Source: Qipengyuania polymorpha (GTDB lineage: Bacteria > Pseudomonadota > Alphaproteobacteria > Sphingomonadales > Sphingomonadaceae). Taken from it: a DNA stretch of 64,000 bases. Below the pieces are notes generated by a model. The model was not told the origin of the DNA and ran no database searches. It saw only the letters and a list, made by a program, of their open reading frames with translations. This document shows, in pieces, positions 36,035 to 45,994 of this stretch. The stretch spans positions 558,001 through 622,000 of the forward strand of contig NZ_JAIGNK010000001.1 of assembly GCF_019711435.1 (NCBI RefSeq), read 5' to 3'. The translations under genes and the position numbers were made by a program. Each line of letters begins with the position of its first letter. Position 1 is the first letter of the stretch.

Positions 36035-36436
36035 TTAACGGCAGCTCAGGCTGCCACGGTCGATTTCGCGGCCGACGATTGCGCCGACAGCGCCGCCGAG
36101 GATGGCACCGAGCGTCTTGTCGCCGCGGCCTGCCAGCTCGTGGCCGGCCAGCGCGCCGACCCCGGCACCGATGACGAGACCGGTCGTGCCGTTGTCGCGC
36201 TTGCAGTAATAGCGACCGTCACGGCCGCGCCACATGTAGCTGGAGCGCGTGATACGACGCGGCGACACGTAATAGCCGCGGTCGTCATAAACGCGCACGA
36301 CGCGGTGACCCTTGTCCTTGGCACGCTTGCCGTGCGCCGGAGCCCATGCGGGAGGGTCGGCAGCGGCCGGAGCCGCGGTTCCGATGCCGGTCAGCGCGAG
36401 AGTGGCAGCGCCGATTGCGATTGCGAATTTCTTCAT
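36035..36436 (-). CDS. glycine-zipper 2TM domain surface protein
   Basis: The 133-residue protein has a signal peptide (GAATLALTGIGTAAPAAA), a basic middle with RYYCKRDNGTTG, and a glycine-zipper region (VIGAGVGALAGHELAG, then LGAILGGAVGAIVGREID). This is the 17 kDa surface antigen/Rcc-type glycine zipper found in outer-membrane lipoproteins and cell-envelope proteins; here the lipobox is missing. Two Cys residues are present in the mature part. Its exact role is unknown. Confidence 0.8.
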   Translation of the reverse strand: MKKFAIAIGAATLALTGIGTAAPAAADPPAWAPAHGKRAKDKGHRVVRVYDDRGYYVSPRRITRSSYMWRGRDGRYYCKRDNGTTGLVIGAGVGALAGHELAGRGDKTLGAILGGAVGAIVGREIDRGSLSCR

Positions 36437-36560
36437 GGTTTGTCCCTTTGGTAATCCCTGGCTGCAATTAGCGCATGGGGATTACAACGGCGGCTGAACG
36501 AACGCGCTTAACTCCATATTAGCGATAAATCGTGCGCGCTGTGCGGATGAGCCGTTGGGA

Positions 36561-37205
36561 TTATGCGAGCCTTGCCCGCAACTTGGCCTGCCATTGCGGG
36601 CCGAGGGCGGGGAGCGAGAGCAACTCGCGCACCTCAGCTTCGGGCGACTCGCGCGTTGGGTCGAACAGCAGCGCGAAGGCCTCCTCGACGCTCCACTTTT
36701 CCTGGCTTCGTTCTACCAGTTCAAGCGCGTCGCCGGCTTCGGCCACGCCCTCTTCGAGCACGCGATAATACCAGCCGCAGCGGTGGTTCGCGATGATCCG
36801 CTTGACCATGTCCCTGCGCTGGAAGTGTCGCTCCAGCGTGCTGCAGGGCTGGCGACCCATGCTGAGTTCGAGCAGCGCGCTGCCTAGCCGGAAGCGGTCG
36901 CCGATGAATACATCGCGTTCCGTCAGGCCCCGTGTATGGAGGTTCTCCCCGAAAGCCCCGGGGGTGGAGAGGCGCGCGACCTCGGGGATTTCCCCAAGCC
37001 AGTAGGGATAGTGGTCGGCGGCGTAGAGGTGGACCGCCATATGCTCGCCGCCGTGGTGCTTGCGGTCGGTCTGCGTGTCGCCTTCCAGCCCCATGCGCGT
37101 GACGCGGACGGGACCTTCTATTGCGGTCTTGTCGATAGAACTGAGCTTGCCATCGGGCAGGGGAGCAGCCTTGCCGGTGCACAGGGCGAGGACTTCGGCT
37201 TTCAT
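36561..37205 (-). CDS. MOSC domain protein, YiiM-like
   Basis: The 214-residue protein has GLEGDTQTDRKHHGGEHMAV near residue 40 and ELSMGRQPCSTLERHF with the conserved Cys expected to bind a sulfur/molybdenum-cofactor ligand. These are features of MOSC proteins such as YiiM, which detoxifies N-hydroxylated bases with Moco. A GGAAAGG ribosome site ten bases before ATG 37205 decides against the upstream in-frame ATG at 37214. It lies near the molybdoenzyme operon but is separated from it by another gene. Confidence 0.87.
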   Translation of the reverse strand: MKAEVLALCTGKAAPLPDGKLSSIDKTAIEGPVRVTRMGLEGDTQTDRKHHGGEHMAVHLYAADHYPYWLGEIPEVARLSTPGAFGENLHTRGLTERDVFIGDRFRLGSALLELSMGRQPCSTLERHFQRRDMVKRIIANHRCGWYYRVLEEGVAEAGDALELVERSQEKWSVEEAFALLFDPTRESPEAEVRELLSLPALGPQWQAKLRARLA

Positions 37206-37360
37206 GGACGGCATGCCTTTCCAACAGGCTGGAACACATGGAACACGGTCCATGGGCAGAAATCGATTTTCCGCTGAAGGCACCCGAAACCGGCGGTTTT
37301 CGAAGGCGTGTGAAGGCTCATGGAAGCCTTATCAGCACACAGCGCCAAAGTAGGAAAGCC

Positions 37361-37951
37361 TCACGCAGGCCGCCGCAGCGTAAGGGCATACCAGTCGCGC
37401 TGCACACCGTCCGCGCCTTCGCCGCGATAGCGCTCGGTCATCTCTATATCGAAACCGGCCTCGCGATAGGCCTGCTCGAGCCACGCCTCGTCGGGCAGGT
37501 TGGTCAGCCGTCCGAGCGGGTCCCGGCCTTCACCGCTCCCGAGTTTGTAATTGGCAAAGTGCCAGCCGCCGGGCTTCAGCGCGCGGTAGATGGCAGTAAG
37601 CACTCGCGGCATATCGACCCGCGCGACGTGCAGCAGGCAAGCATGCGCCCAAACCGCATCATAGGCTGCCACTGCATCCAGTTCGTCGAACCGCATGACC
37701 CGCGCGCCGACATCGAAACGCTCGTTGGCTTTTTTCACCATGGCAGGCGTGCCATCGGTAGCATCGAGGTCGAACCCGCGTTCGATGATCCGCGCCGAGT
37801 CCCGCCCACCGCCGCAACCGAGCTCAAGGATGCGTGCCCCAGGCTCCAGCCGGTCGAGGAAACTGTCGAGATGGCGGCTGGGAGCCTGCCCGAAACTCAG
37901 CGTGTAGCGCGGCGCATTGGTCTGGTAATATTCGAGAGTTGCGGGGTCCAT
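37361..37951 (-). CDS. class I SAM-dependent methyltransferase
   Basis: The 196-residue protein has ILELGCGGGRDSARIIERGF (motif I) followed by DLDATDGTPAMVKKA, AYDAVWAHACLLHV and RALKPGGWHFANYK, a compact methyltransferase core resembling TehB-like or small-molecule enzymes. ATG 37951 is chosen because the protein then begins DPATLEYYQTNAPRY, which is the usual start; the longer TTG start adds unlikely residues. Substrate unknown. Confidence 0.83.
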   Translation of the reverse strand: MDPATLEYYQTNAPRYTLSFGQAPSRHLDSFLDRLEPGARILELGCGGGRDSARIIERGFDLDATDGTPAMVKKANERFDVGARVMRFDELDAVAAYDAVWAHACLLHVARVDMPRVLTAIYRALKPGGWHFANYKLGSGEGRDPLGRLTNLPDEAWLEQAYREAGFDIEMTERYRGEGADGVQRDWYALTLRRPA

Positions 37952-38041
37952 CACCAAGCCTGTGTGGGCTTGCGGGCCTCGCTTTGGCAAGCCTGCCTGT
38001 TCGCGCTAACCAGTGCATCTCGTCACATGTCCGGGGGGAAC

Positions 38042-39250
38042 ATGAGCAAGACCAGCGACACCGCCACGGGCATCGCGCCGATAACTTCGACAGAGCGCTT
38101 TGGCGAACTCGACATATTGCGTGGTTTCGCGCTGCTCGCGGTCTTCGTCGTCCATTTTGTCGGGGCGAGCTTCTATGACCTTCCGCTGGAAGAAAGCCTG
38201 TCGGAAAGCTGGAATGCAGACGTCCTCCAACGCGGCGCCGTGTTCCTTTCCGACTGGTGGTTCGAGAACAAGGGCAACACGCTGTTCGCCACGCTGTTCG
38301 GAATGGGTTTCTGGGTCATGATGGAGCGGTTGGAGGCGCGCGGAAGCGACTTCCAACGGATCTACCTGCGCAGGCTCACCGCGCTTTTTCTCATTGGGCT
38401 GGTGCACCTTTTCCTGCTGTTCCCGATGGACGTGCTGCACGAATATGCCCTGCTTGGTTTTGCGCTGTTCTTCATGCGCAAGCTTTCGGCGCCAGCGATG
38501 CTCGTCCTCGGGCTGGTGCTCGCATTCGTCGGCCAGCCGCTGGGGGATTTCCTCGCAGGCGAGCTGGTGACCGGAGAGCGCGCAGAAAGCCGCTGGCAGG
38601 AGGTTTTCGCAGGCGGCAGCTATGCCGAGTGGGTGGCTTGGTGGCCCGGCTGGCACCTCTATCTCGAAATAGAGCGCGGCGGATTGCTCGGCTGGGCGCT
38701 CTACATCCTCGGACGCTTCCTGCTTGGCGCATGGATAATCCGCATGGGTTTCGTTGCGCGCGCGAGGGAACTGCTTCCCCTGATGCGCCGGATTTGCCTC
38801 GTCGCCCTGCCGCTGGGGCTGGTGCTCGAACTCGTCAGCCTGCTCCAGTGGATGGAACTGCTGCCCAAGACTGACTGGTCCGACACCGCGCTGCACGAGA
38901 TCGGCGGGCCCATCCTTGCGCTAGGCTATGCGACCGGGCTGATACTGCTCTACCATTCGAACTGGCGTGGTTGGGTGGCGCAACTCGCGCCTGTGGGGCG
39001 CACCGCGCTTTCCGCCTATGTCGGGCACGGCGTGGCCTGGACCTTCCTGTTCTTCCCGATGGGGCTGGGGATGCAGGGGCGACTGACGCCTGCCGCCTCC
39101 ATGCTGGTCGCGCTCGGGCTGTTCGCCGCTTTCACGCTAGCCGCGAAGTTCTGGCTGGCGCGCTATCGCTACGGCCCGCTCGAATATCTCTGGCGCTGGG
39201 CGACCTACGGCAGCCGCCCGAAGTTCAGGCTTCAGCCCGCTGCTGCCTGA
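38042..39250 (+). CDS. DUF418 domain membrane protein
   Basis: The 402-residue protein has about ten membrane helices. [21 protein letters not shown] is the DUF418/YeiB-like N-terminus, and the end has [19 protein letters not shown] and [17 protein letters not shown], the C-terminal DUF418 block (yGPLEwlwR). The family is predicted to take part in transport or acyl transfer. GGGGGGAA lies seven bases before ATG 38042. The last 19 bases overlap the end of rlmN on the other strand. Confidence 0.87.
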   Translation: MSKTSDTATGIAPITSTERFGELDILRGFALLAVFVVHFVGASFYDLPLEESLSESWNADVLQRGAVFLSDWWFENKGNTLFATLFGMGFWVMMERLEARGSDFQRIYLRRLTALFLIGLVHLFLLFPMDVLHEYALLGFALFFMRKLSAPAMLVLGLVLAFVGQPLGDFLAGELVTGERAESRWQEVFAGGSYAEWVAWWPGWHLYLEIERGGLLGWALYILGRFLLGAWIIRMGFVARARELLPLMRRICLVALPLGLVLELVSLLQWMELLPKTDWSDTALHEIGGPILALGYATGLILLYHSNWRGWVAQLAPVGRTALSAYVGHGVAWTFLFFPMGLGMQGRLTPAASMLVALGLFAAFTLAAKFWLARYRYGPLEYLWRWATYGSRPKFRLQPAAA

Positions 39251-40485
39251 GCCTCGGCTTCCGCCGCCTCGCGGTCGCGCTGGGCGCGGCTTTTCTTCTC
39301 CGCTGCCGTCTTGAGCTGACCGCAGGCTGCGTCGATGTCGCGGCCGCGCGGGGTGCGCACCGGGGCCGAAATGCCGCCTTCGAAGACGATGTCGGAGAAG
39401 CGCTTCACCCGCTCGGGCGTGGAAGTGTCATAGGCAGCGCCCGGCCATGGGTTGAACGGGATGAGGTTCACCTTGGCGGGCAGCTTGTAATGCTTGAGCA
39501 GCCGGACAAGCTCACGGGCGTGCTCGTCCGTGTCGTTCTTGTCCTTGAGCATCACATATTCGAAAGTGATGCGGCGGGCGTTGCTCGCGCCGGGGTAGGC
39601 GGCGCAGGCTTCGAGCAGTTCCTCGATGCCGTACTTCTTGTTGAGCGGCACGATCTCGTCGCGGATTTCCTTGGTCACCGCGTGGAGCGAAACGGCAAGG
39701 TTCACGCCGATTTCCTCGCCGCACTTTTCCATCATCGGGACCACGCCGCTGGTGGAGAGCGTTATACGGCGCTTCGACAGGGCGAGGCCGTCGCCATCCA
39801 TGACCAGCTTGAGCGCACCCTTCACATTGTCGAAATTGTAGAGCGGCTCGCCCATGCCCATCATCACGATATTGGTGAGGAGGCGTCCGTCGCTCGTGTA
39901 GTGGCCCTCGTCCTCGGCTTCGTCGAGACCGGCCATGGATCCCTTCGGCCATTCGCCCAGAGCATCGCGTGCGAGCATGACCTGGCCGACGATTTCGCCC
40001 GGCGTCAAATTGCGCACAAGCTTCATCGTGCCGGTGTGGCAGAAACGGCAATTGAGCGTGCAACCAACCTGGCTCGACACGCAGAGCGTGCCGCGATCGG
40101 CATCGGGGATGAAGACCATCTCGAACTCGTGCCCGTCGGCGGTCTTCAGCAGCCACTTGCGCGTGCCGTCGGTCGAATGCTGGGCTTCGACCACTTCGGG
40201 ACGGCCGATGACGAAGCGTTCGCTGAGCCACGGACGCATGGTCTTGGCGATATCGGTCATCGCCTCGAAATCGGTGACGCCGCGATGGTAGAGCCAGTGG
40301 AACACCTGCTTTGAGCGCAACTTGGCCTGCTTCGCCTCAAGGCCCGCTTCCTCGAACAATTCGCGGATGCGGTCCTTAGGAAGGCCAATCAGGTCCACGC
40401 GGCCATCGGCGCGCGGCGTGATGTCACGCGCAACGGGGACCGGGTCTACCTGCCCGGGAATGCTCATCAGTGTCGTATCTGCCAT
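39232..40485 (-). CDS. rlmN: dual-specificity RNA methyltransferase RlmN
   Basis: The 417-residue radical SAM enzyme methylates C2 of A2503 in 23S rRNA and A37 in some tRNAs. [14 protein letters not shown] holds the three cysteines of the iron-sulfur cluster (C-x3-C-x2-C), [11 protein letters not shown] is the GGEP-like SAM motif, and [15 protein letters not shown] near the C-terminus contains the Cys used as methyl carrier. An Ala- and Glu-rich tail follows. ATG 40485 gives the usual length. It converges on the DUF418 gene with 19 bases of overlap. Confidence 0.96.
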   Translation of the reverse strand: MADTTLMSIPGQVDPVPVARDITPRADGRVDLIGLPKDRIRELFEEAGLEAKQAKLRSKQVFHWLYHRGVTDFEAMTDIAKTMRPWLSERFVIGRPEVVEAQHSTDGTRKWLLKTADGHEFEMVFIPDADRGTLCVSSQVGCTLNCRFCHTGTMKLVRNLTPGEIVGQVMLARDALGEWPKGSMAGLDEAEDEGHYTSDGRLLTNIVMMGMGEPLYNFDNVKGALKLVMDGDGLALSKRRITLSTSGVVPMMEKCGEEIGVNLAVSLHAVTKEIRDEIVPLNKKYGIEELLEACAAYPGASNARRITFEYVMLKDKNDTDEHARELVRLLKHYKLPAKVNLIPFNPWPGAAYDTSTPERVKRFSDIVFEGGISAPVRTPRGRDIDAACGQLKTAAEKKSRAQRDREAAEAEAQAAAG

Positions 40486-40780
40486 GGGAGCCGCGCATAT
40501 AGTCGCGATGGCCAAGGAATGAAAGAGCCTGCGCGGGCGCGCAACAATCCGTCTTTTGCGTTCGCGTTCCTTTCATTCGTCGAAAAGTAGGTTCAGCTCG
40601 TCGCAGAATTCGCAACTGCACAATCCGTCGCTGGAGTGGCTCTTTTCGTCGCGCCTTATGTGGCTAAAAAATCACGCTTTCTTGTTGTGAAATGTTCATG
40701 AAACTGTTTTCGGTCGAGCGCCGTTTTCATGGTCCACGCGGTCGCAAACCGACGGCGGACAACAAAAACGGAGTTATGAA

Positions 40781-41437
40781 ATGAAAACCACCGCAGCACT
40801 TCTCGTCGCAGGTTCGATGCTTGCAGTTGCAACCCCGGCCATGGCGCAGGACAGCGAGAATTTCGACGGCTTTCGCCTCGAAGCCCTCGCCGGCTATGAC
40901 GTCGCCCAAGCAGGCAGCAGCGTCGATACCGAAGGTGAAGACGACGAATCCATCGAAGGCCTCGCCTATGGCGTCGGCGCCGGTTACGATTTCGACGCTG
41001 GTGGCGTCGTCCTCGGCCTTGAAGCCGAATATGTCGGTTCAACCGGTGAAGTCGACGTCGACGGCGGCGACCCCGAAGGTTTCGGCCTTGGTACGGTTTC
41101 GGCCGGTCGTGACCTCTATCTCGGCGGCCGTATCGGTGTGAAGGCGAATGACGACCTCCTCGTCTATGCCAAAGGCGGTTACACCAATGCCACCTTCGAC
41201 GTTCTTTCGCGCGACGGTGACATCGAATATCGCGCCGACATCGACACCGACGGCTATCGCGTCGGCGCGGGTCTCGAATATGCGCTGAGCGGCAACACCT
41301 TTGCGAAGGTCGAGTACCGTTATTCGAATTATTCGGACGCCGAACTTGATTTCGAGGGCGACGCGCCGGACGTAGACCTCGGCGAAATCGACCTCGACCG
41401 TCACCAGGTCATGGCTGGCTTCGGCATGCGCTTCTAA
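40781..41437 (+). CDS. outer-membrane beta-barrel protein (OmpA N-terminal/porin-family type)
   Basis: The 218-residue protein has a signal peptide (LLVAGSMLAVATPAMAQ) and eight amphipathic beta strands: FRLEALAGYDVAQ, GLAYGVGAGYDFDAGGVVLG and so on, ending in HQVMAGFGMRF with the C-terminal Phe needed for barrel assembly. It is very acidic in its loops. It is monocistronic, with CGGAG before the ATG and a strong terminator after the stop. Likely a small surface barrel; pore activity is not implied. Confidence 0.88.
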   Translation: MKTTAALLVAGSMLAVATPAMAQDSENFDGFRLEALAGYDVAQAGSSVDTEGEDDESIEGLAYGVGAGYDFDAGGVVLGLEAEYVGSTGEVDVDGGDPEGFGLGTVSAGRDLYLGGRIGVKANDDLLVYAKGGYTNATFDVLSRDGDIEYRADIDTDGYRVGAGLEYALSGNTFAKVEYRYSNYSDAELDFEGDAPDVDLGEIDLDRHQVMAGFGMRF

Positions 41438-41460
41438 GCGCCTGACCAGCTAAGCAAACG

Positions 41461-41494
41461 GGCCGGGAGCGTGAGAGCGCTCCCGGCCTTTTTT
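41461..41494 (+). terminator. intrinsic terminator of the barrel-protein gene
   Basis: An 11-base-pair stem (GGCCGGGAGCG with CGCTCCCGGCC, six-base loop) is followed by six T residues on the plus strand. The facing minus-strand operon ends right beside it and may share the hairpin. Confidence 0.9.
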
Positions 41495-41497
41495 ATG

Positions 41498-41986
41498 TCA
41501 GCGTCGCGTGCAGGCAAGAGTGGCGGCGTCGATGGCGGTGGCTGCCCCTGTAAGCAGGTAGGTGTTGGAAAAGCGGCGACCGCGCGCGTCGGTGGCGTAG
41601 ACGGTCATGCTGTCGGCCTTGCGGATGGCATCGAGGATAGCGCTGTCCATCGCCGCATCGCGTGCCCATGCATCGGCCTTGCCGGGAGTTAGGCGGAAGC
41701 TGGTCCTCCCGACGCGCAGGGTGACGCGGGTATTGGCGCGCAATTCTCGTGAGAGGCGGAGGTGGACCTGGCTGCGGATACGACGCGCGGGCCAGCTGGC
41801 AATGGTCGCGTAGGGCTGGAAATCGCGCGACAGCGTGCTCGGCTCTGCCTCGGCTATGGCATAGCAGCGGGGAACCGACGGGTCGCGGAAGGCGGCCCAG
41901 GTCGAGAACACACCGAGGCTGTCCTTTGCCATCAGCGGAGTGGCAAGAGCCAAGGTCGCAAGGGCGGGGAGGGCGAGCTTACGCAT
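41498..41986 (-). CDS. exported protein, invasion-associated locus B-like
   Basis: The 162-residue protein has a signal peptide (LALPALATLALATPLMA). The mature part starts with FSTWAAFRDPSVPRCYAIAE and ends YLLTGAATAIDAATLACTRR with a Cys at each end, the pattern of IalB-like periplasmic proteins of alphaproteobacteria; function unknown. Its start is eight bases inside the end of greB, so it is the last gene of the transglycosylase-greB operon. Confidence 0.7.
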   Translation of the reverse strand: MRKLALPALATLALATPLMAKDSLGVFSTWAAFRDPSVPRCYAIAEAEPSTLSRDFQPYATIASWPARRIRSQVHLRLSRELRANTRVTLRVGRTSFRLTPGKADAWARDAAMDSAILDAIRKADSMTVYATDARGRRFSNTYLLTGAATAIDAATLACTRR

Positions 41987-42458
41987 AGTCGATCGCCATG
42001 ACCTCCCACTCCTTGTCGCCGCCGGGCAGCCGCACGGTGCGCAAATCGCCGACCGACGCGCCCTTGAGCGCGCGGGCGAGCGGACTCGACCAGCCAATAC
42101 GGCCTTGGCTTGCATCCTGCTCGTCGTCGCCCACCAGAGTGACAACCTTCTCTACATCGTCCTCGTCGGCGAGCGTGACGGTCGCGCCGAAGAAAGCGCG
42201 GCTCTTGTCGGGCTGGTCTTGCGGCGTGATGACGCGCGCGGCCTTCATCCGGCGCGAGAGGTGGCCAAGCTCGCGGTCGATTTCGCGCATGCGCTTGCGG
42301 CCGTAGAGATAGTCGCCGTTCTCGCTGCGGTCGCCGTTTCCGGCGGCCCAGCTGACGATTTCGACTATCTCCGGCCGTTCTGTGCCCAGCAAATGGTCAT
42401 AGCGCGCCTTCATGGCGGCATAGCCTGCCGGTGTTATCGGATTGGTCTTGCCCTGCAT
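41979..42458 (-). CDS. greB: transcription elongation factor GreB
   Basis: The 159-residue protein has the Gre coiled-coil N-terminus with acidic tip residues (AAGNGDRSENGDYLYGRKRM, where D and E of the tip activate RNA cleavage by RNA polymerase) and the FKBP-like C-terminal domain ending GASVGDLRTVRLPGGDKEWEVMAI. RSENGDYLYGRK is GreB-like rather than GreA-like (SENAEY). It rescues backtracked polymerase. It starts 24 bases after the lytic transglycosylase gene and overlaps the next gene. Confidence 0.92.
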   Translation of the reverse strand: MQGKTNPITPAGYAAMKARYDHLLGTERPEIVEIVSWAAGNGDRSENGDYLYGRKRMREIDRELGHLSRRMKAARVITPQDQPDKSRAFFGATVTLADEDDVEKVVTLVGDDEQDASQGRIGWSSPLARALKGASVGDLRTVRLPGGDKEWEVMAIDYA

Positions 42459-42482
42459 TGCGGGGCCAGCCCCTAGCGCAAG

Positions 42483-44450
42483 TCAGCGTGGAAGGTAATG
42501 CTTCACATCGCGCTGGTAGGGGGCCGACTTGTCCGGATGCATGTTGGCATAGGTCACCGCGTTCCCGATGACGCGCATGACGTAATAGCGCGTCTCGAAA
42601 TTGGCGGGGATCTGCTCTATCCAGGTGACCCAGTCGACCGACCCGTTACGCGGGTCGCCATTGAGGCGAAGCCATTCGTTCACCCGGCCCGGACCCGCGT
42701 TGTATGCCGCAATCGCGAGCGGATAGGCACCGTCATAGCGGTTCATCAGGCGAGCGAAGTGCTGGTCGCCGAGGCGGATATTATAGGACGGGTCGCCCGT
42801 GAGGCTCGCCGACATGTACTGGATGCCTGCCTTGCCTGCTTCCTCGCGCGCGGTGCCCGGCATCAGCTGCATCATGCCGCGTGCGCCTGCATGGCTGACG
42901 CGGGTGCGGTCGAATTCGCTTTCCTGGCGGGCGATAGCGTGGACCATCGTCCAGTTCGCGCCCGAATGAGTGGGCACGGTCGGGAAACCGAGCCGCTCGA
43001 AACCGGCAACTCCGGTCTCGCCAGCGACCATGCCAGCGACAACGGCCATCTCCTCGAGACCCGTTTCGCGGGCGAGTTCGGCCACGAGTGCCATTTCGGT
43101 CGGCGTCTTCGCGTTTTCCGCAATGGTTTCGAAGAACGCACGTTCGGTCCGCCAGTCACGGCGGTTGCGCGCCATTTCGCGCAAGGCCTTGGTGGTCGGC
43201 TTCGCTTCGAAGGCGCGGCGGGCTTCCTCGTCGATGCCGGCGGTCAGGATCGGCGCGAAGGTCGGCATGGGCTTGCCCATCTCGCTCAGCGCCAGCTGGC
43301 CGTAATAATAATCGGGATAGGCCGCGGCCATGTTCCAGTAGCGCTCCGCCTCGGCACGGTCTCCGGCACGCGCCGCCGCGCGGCCCGCCCAGTAAAAACC
43401 CTTCGCGCGGGTCAGCGGGGTCTTGCCCGCCGTGCCATAGCGGTAGAACAGCGGCGCGGCGCGCGCCCCGTCACCCAGCGACCACAGCGCCTTGGTGCCG
43501 CCGAGCCACATGAGGTCGGTATATTTGTCGCGCAGGGTGAAGCTGCGCTGCGAGATATCGGTGCCGGGGGCGAACAAATCGTCGACCCTGGAGGCGATAT
43601 TCACCGCGCTGCGAGCATCGGCTCCCTGCGCCACGCGCAGTGCCTCCACGACGTAATCGGTCCCGTCGAAAGCAGGAGTCGTGAAGCTGGCACGGTTGGC
43701 GAGCAGGTTCACTGCCGCGGGCAACTGGCCATTGCTGCGATAATAGCGCGCGAGATTATAGACATAGCCCGCGTCGCTCATCGCGCCCTGGGGCACGGTG
43801 AGACCGGCGTCGCTCGGCGTACTGCCCTGGAGGAGGGCAAGACGCGCCTGCGCCATCGGGCGATAGGCGGGCGACACGCGCATGATCTGGCGCGATGCAG
43901 CCTCGAGATTGCCCTGCCACAGCAGCGCATCCATGCGCGCATCATGGTCTTCGGGCGAGAACGTCTGGCCGAACAGGCCCTGCATATAGGCTTCTGCAGG
44001 GCCGCTCATCGTGCCGTTGCGCCAGGCTTCGCGCGCAAGCTCGCCGGCTTCGGGACGGTTCATCGCCGCCAGCGCCAGCGCATAGCGCGCCTTTGCCCCA
44101 TTAGTGATGGGCGGGTGCGCGTCGAAGAAGCGGACGAGCGCCTGTGGTGACACCGCGTCGCTATCGAGCGCATCTTCCGCGCGGCGCTGGAGCAGTTCCT
44201 GCTTGGGAAACTCCGGATGGCTGGCGATGAAGCCGGCATAATCGGCGAAAGCGCCTTCGTCTGACTTGGTCAGATACTCCCAGCGCGCGATTGCCTGGGA
44301 CATCTTTCCGGGCATCTGGGCGACCATCGACTGGCTGCTGCTGTCGGGCCAGCTGGTCGGCGTTTGCGCCTGCGCGGCGTAGGGAAATGCCATCGCCGTT
44401 CCGGCGAGCAGTGCGAAAGAAAAATATGATTTTCGGCCCATGCTGGACAT
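42483..44450 (-). CDS. slt: soluble lytic murein transglycosylase
   Basis: The 655-residue periplasmic enzyme has a signal peptide (FALLAGTAMAFPYAAQA), a long helical region of Slt70 superhelix type, and a C-terminal SLT domain: AIARQESEFDRTRVSHAGARG with the catalytic Glu near residue 510, then MMQLMPGTA and AIAAYNAGPGRVNEWL. It cleaves glycan strands to 1,6-anhydromuropeptides. ATG 44450 is chosen because of AAGGAGGGG nine bases ahead. It is the first gene of an operon with greB. Confidence 0.92.
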   Translation of the reverse strand: MSSMGRKSYFSFALLAGTAMAFPYAAQAQTPTSWPDSSSQSMVAQMPGKMSQAIARWEYLTKSDEGAFADYAGFIASHPEFPKQELLQRRAEDALDSDAVSPQALVRFFDAHPPITNGAKARYALALAAMNRPEAGELAREAWRNGTMSGPAEAYMQGLFGQTFSPEDHDARMDALLWQGNLEAASRQIMRVSPAYRPMAQARLALLQGSTPSDAGLTVPQGAMSDAGYVYNLARYYRSNGQLPAAVNLLANRASFTTPAFDGTDYVVEALRVAQGADARSAVNIASRVDDLFAPGTDISQRSFTLRDKYTDLMWLGGTKALWSLGDGARAAPLFYRYGTAGKTPLTRAKGFYWAGRAAARAGDRAEAERYWNMAAAYPDYYYGQLALSEMGKPMPTFAPILTAGIDEEARRAFEAKPTTKALREMARNRRDWRTERAFFETIAENAKTPTEMALVAELARETGLEEMAVVAGMVAGETGVAGFERLGFPTVPTHSGANWTMVHAIARQESEFDRTRVSHAGARGMMQLMPGTAREEAGKAGIQYMSASLTGDPSYNIRLGDQHFARLMNRYDGAYPLAIAAYNAGPGRVNEWLRLNGDPRNGSVDWVTWIEQIPANFETRYYVMRVIGNAVTYANMHPDKSAPYQRDVKHYLPR

Positions 44451-44546
44451 AATGCCCGGCCCCTCCTTATCAGGCGGTGAATGAATTGTGTCCGCGGGTG
44501 CCTCAAAGCGCCCGTTTTTCATGTAACTAACGCAGGAAAGAAGAAA

Positions 44547-45428
44547 ATGTTCTCAGGCTCGATTCCGGCTCTGGCGACTCCTTTTCGCGACGGGTCGTTC
44601 GACGAGGCGGCTTTCCACAAGCTGGTCGACTGGCAAATCGAAAACGGCAGCAAGGGGCTGGTGCCTTGCGGTACGACCGGCGAGGCCTCGACCATCTCCA
44701 ATGCGGAGCATCACCGCGTCATCGAGGTATGTATCGAGCAGGCCGCGGGCCGGGTCCCCGTCATCGCCGGTTGCGGCAGCAACGATACGCGTAACGCGCT
44801 GCTGCACATGCAATTCGCCAAGAAGGCGGGCGCTGCTGCGGGCCTCTGCGTTGCGCCTTATTACAACCGCCCGAGCCAGACGGGTCTCATCGCCCATTTC
44901 AGCCATCTGGCCGAGAACAGCGACCTGCCCATCGTCCTCTACAACGTGCCAAGCCGCACGGTGACCGATATCGAGGACGAGACCGTGTGCGAGCTGGTCA
45001 ACAAATACCCCGACCGCATCATCGCCATCAAGGATGCGAGCGGCGATTTGTCGCGCGTGGCCGACCACCGCATGGGCATCGGGCGCGATTTTTGCCAGCT
45101 TTCGGGCAATGACGAGCTATGGCTGCCGCATTCGGCTGCGGGTGGCTCGGGCTGCATTTCGGTGACGGCCAATGTTGCGCCGAAGCTGTGCGCCGAATTC
45201 CACGAGGCGATTGCCGCCGCCGACCTCATCAAGGCGCGCGAAATCAACGACCGCCTGTTCCCGCTGCATTACGCGATGTTCTCCGACGCGAGCCCCGCGC
45301 CGGTGAAATACGCGCTGAGCCGTGTGCACGACTGGTTCTCCGAGGACGTCCGCCTGCCGCTGTGCAATGCGAGCGAGGCCAGCCGCCGCCAAGTCGACGA
45401 GGCGCTGGAGCACGCGGGACTTCTGTGA
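44547..45428 (+). CDS. dapA: 4-hydroxy-tetrahydrodipicolinate synthase
   Basis: The 293-residue enzyme condenses pyruvate with aspartate semialdehyde in lysine and diaminopimelate synthesis. Key sites are GTTGEAST near residue 42, VLYNVPSRT with the catalytic Tyr near residue 131, IIAIKDASGD with the Schiff-base Lys near residue 160, and GGSGCISVTANV. ATG 44547 follows a CAGGAAAG ribosome site and gives the family start FSGSIPALATPF. It is divergent from slt and overlaps the DUF805 gene by four bases. Confidence 0.96.
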   Translation: MFSGSIPALATPFRDGSFDEAAFHKLVDWQIENGSKGLVPCGTTGEASTISNAEHHRVIEVCIEQAAGRVPVIAGCGSNDTRNALLHMQFAKKAGAAAGLCVAPYYNRPSQTGLIAHFSHLAENSDLPIVLYNVPSRTVTDIEDETVCELVNKYPDRIIAIKDASGDLSRVADHRMGIGRDFCQLSGNDELWLPHSAAGGSGCISVTANVAPKLCAEFHEAIAAADLIKAREINDRLFPLHYAMFSDASPAPVKYALSRVHDWFSEDVRLPLCNASEASRRQVDEALEHAGLL

Positions 45429-45934
45429 CAGAGCCCTTTCGCAGCCCGCTTCTGGACATACCCCACGACCTTGCGCGTACGGTGCGCAGCGTATTCGATT
45501 TCCATGGTCGGTCTCGCCGCACCGAGGTCTGGACCTATCTTCTCGTCTGGAACTTGGCGCTGCAGTTCACCCTAGGGCTGTTGCTCAAGCTTGGGTTCGA
45601 TATCGAGACAGAAGACGGAAAGCTGACGCTCTTCGCCGGTCTCGTTACTTTCGCTTATCTCGCACCTTTACCAGCGCTAATCGCGCGTCGTGCCCACGAT
45701 ATCGGCTGGACCGGCTGGACCGCAGTTGCCGTTCCCTTCACCGTATTGGTTTCCGTGCTGGATGAGAACGGGTCTCCCTCGCTCGCAGGCATCGAAAAGC
45801 AGGACTTGGGATTGCTGGTCTGGGTATCATCAGCAGCGTTCCTGCTGATATTGCTGATTGCGCTTCTTCCGCCTCACCCGAAGGCGTCGGTCTATGGACC
45901 CAATCCTCGATTGAACGAGGTAGCAGACAGCTGA
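45425..45934 (+). CDS. DUF805 domain membrane protein
   Basis: The 169-residue protein has about four membrane helices and the DUF805 pattern: SVFDFHGRSRRTEVWTYLL at the start (the xGRxxRxxxW motif) and ALIARRAHDIGWTGW in the middle (RRlHDig). Function is unknown. The start is GTG 45425, overlapping the dapA stop, so it is translationally coupled to dapA although no link to lysine synthesis is known. Confidence 0.85.
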   Translation: MTEPFRSPLLDIPHDLARTVRSVFDFHGRSRRTEVWTYLLVWNLALQFTLGLLLKLGFDIETEDGKLTLFAGLVTFAYLAPLPALIARRAHDIGWTGWTAVAVPFTVLVSVLDENGSPSLAGIEKQDLGLLVWVSSAAFLLILLIALLPPHPKASVYGPNPRLNEVADS

Positions 45935-45939
45935 AACGT

Positions 45940-45975
45940 TTCGCCCCCGCCATATCGGGATATGACGGGGGCGAA
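45940..45975. terminator. bidirectional hairpin between convergent genes
   Basis: A 16-base stem with one mismatch (45940-45955 with 45960-45975) lies between the convergent DUF805 and S9 peptidase genes. T runs are weak, but position and strength fit a shared terminator. Confidence 0.7.
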
Positions 45976-45994
45976 GTTGTCAGTTGCTTAGGCG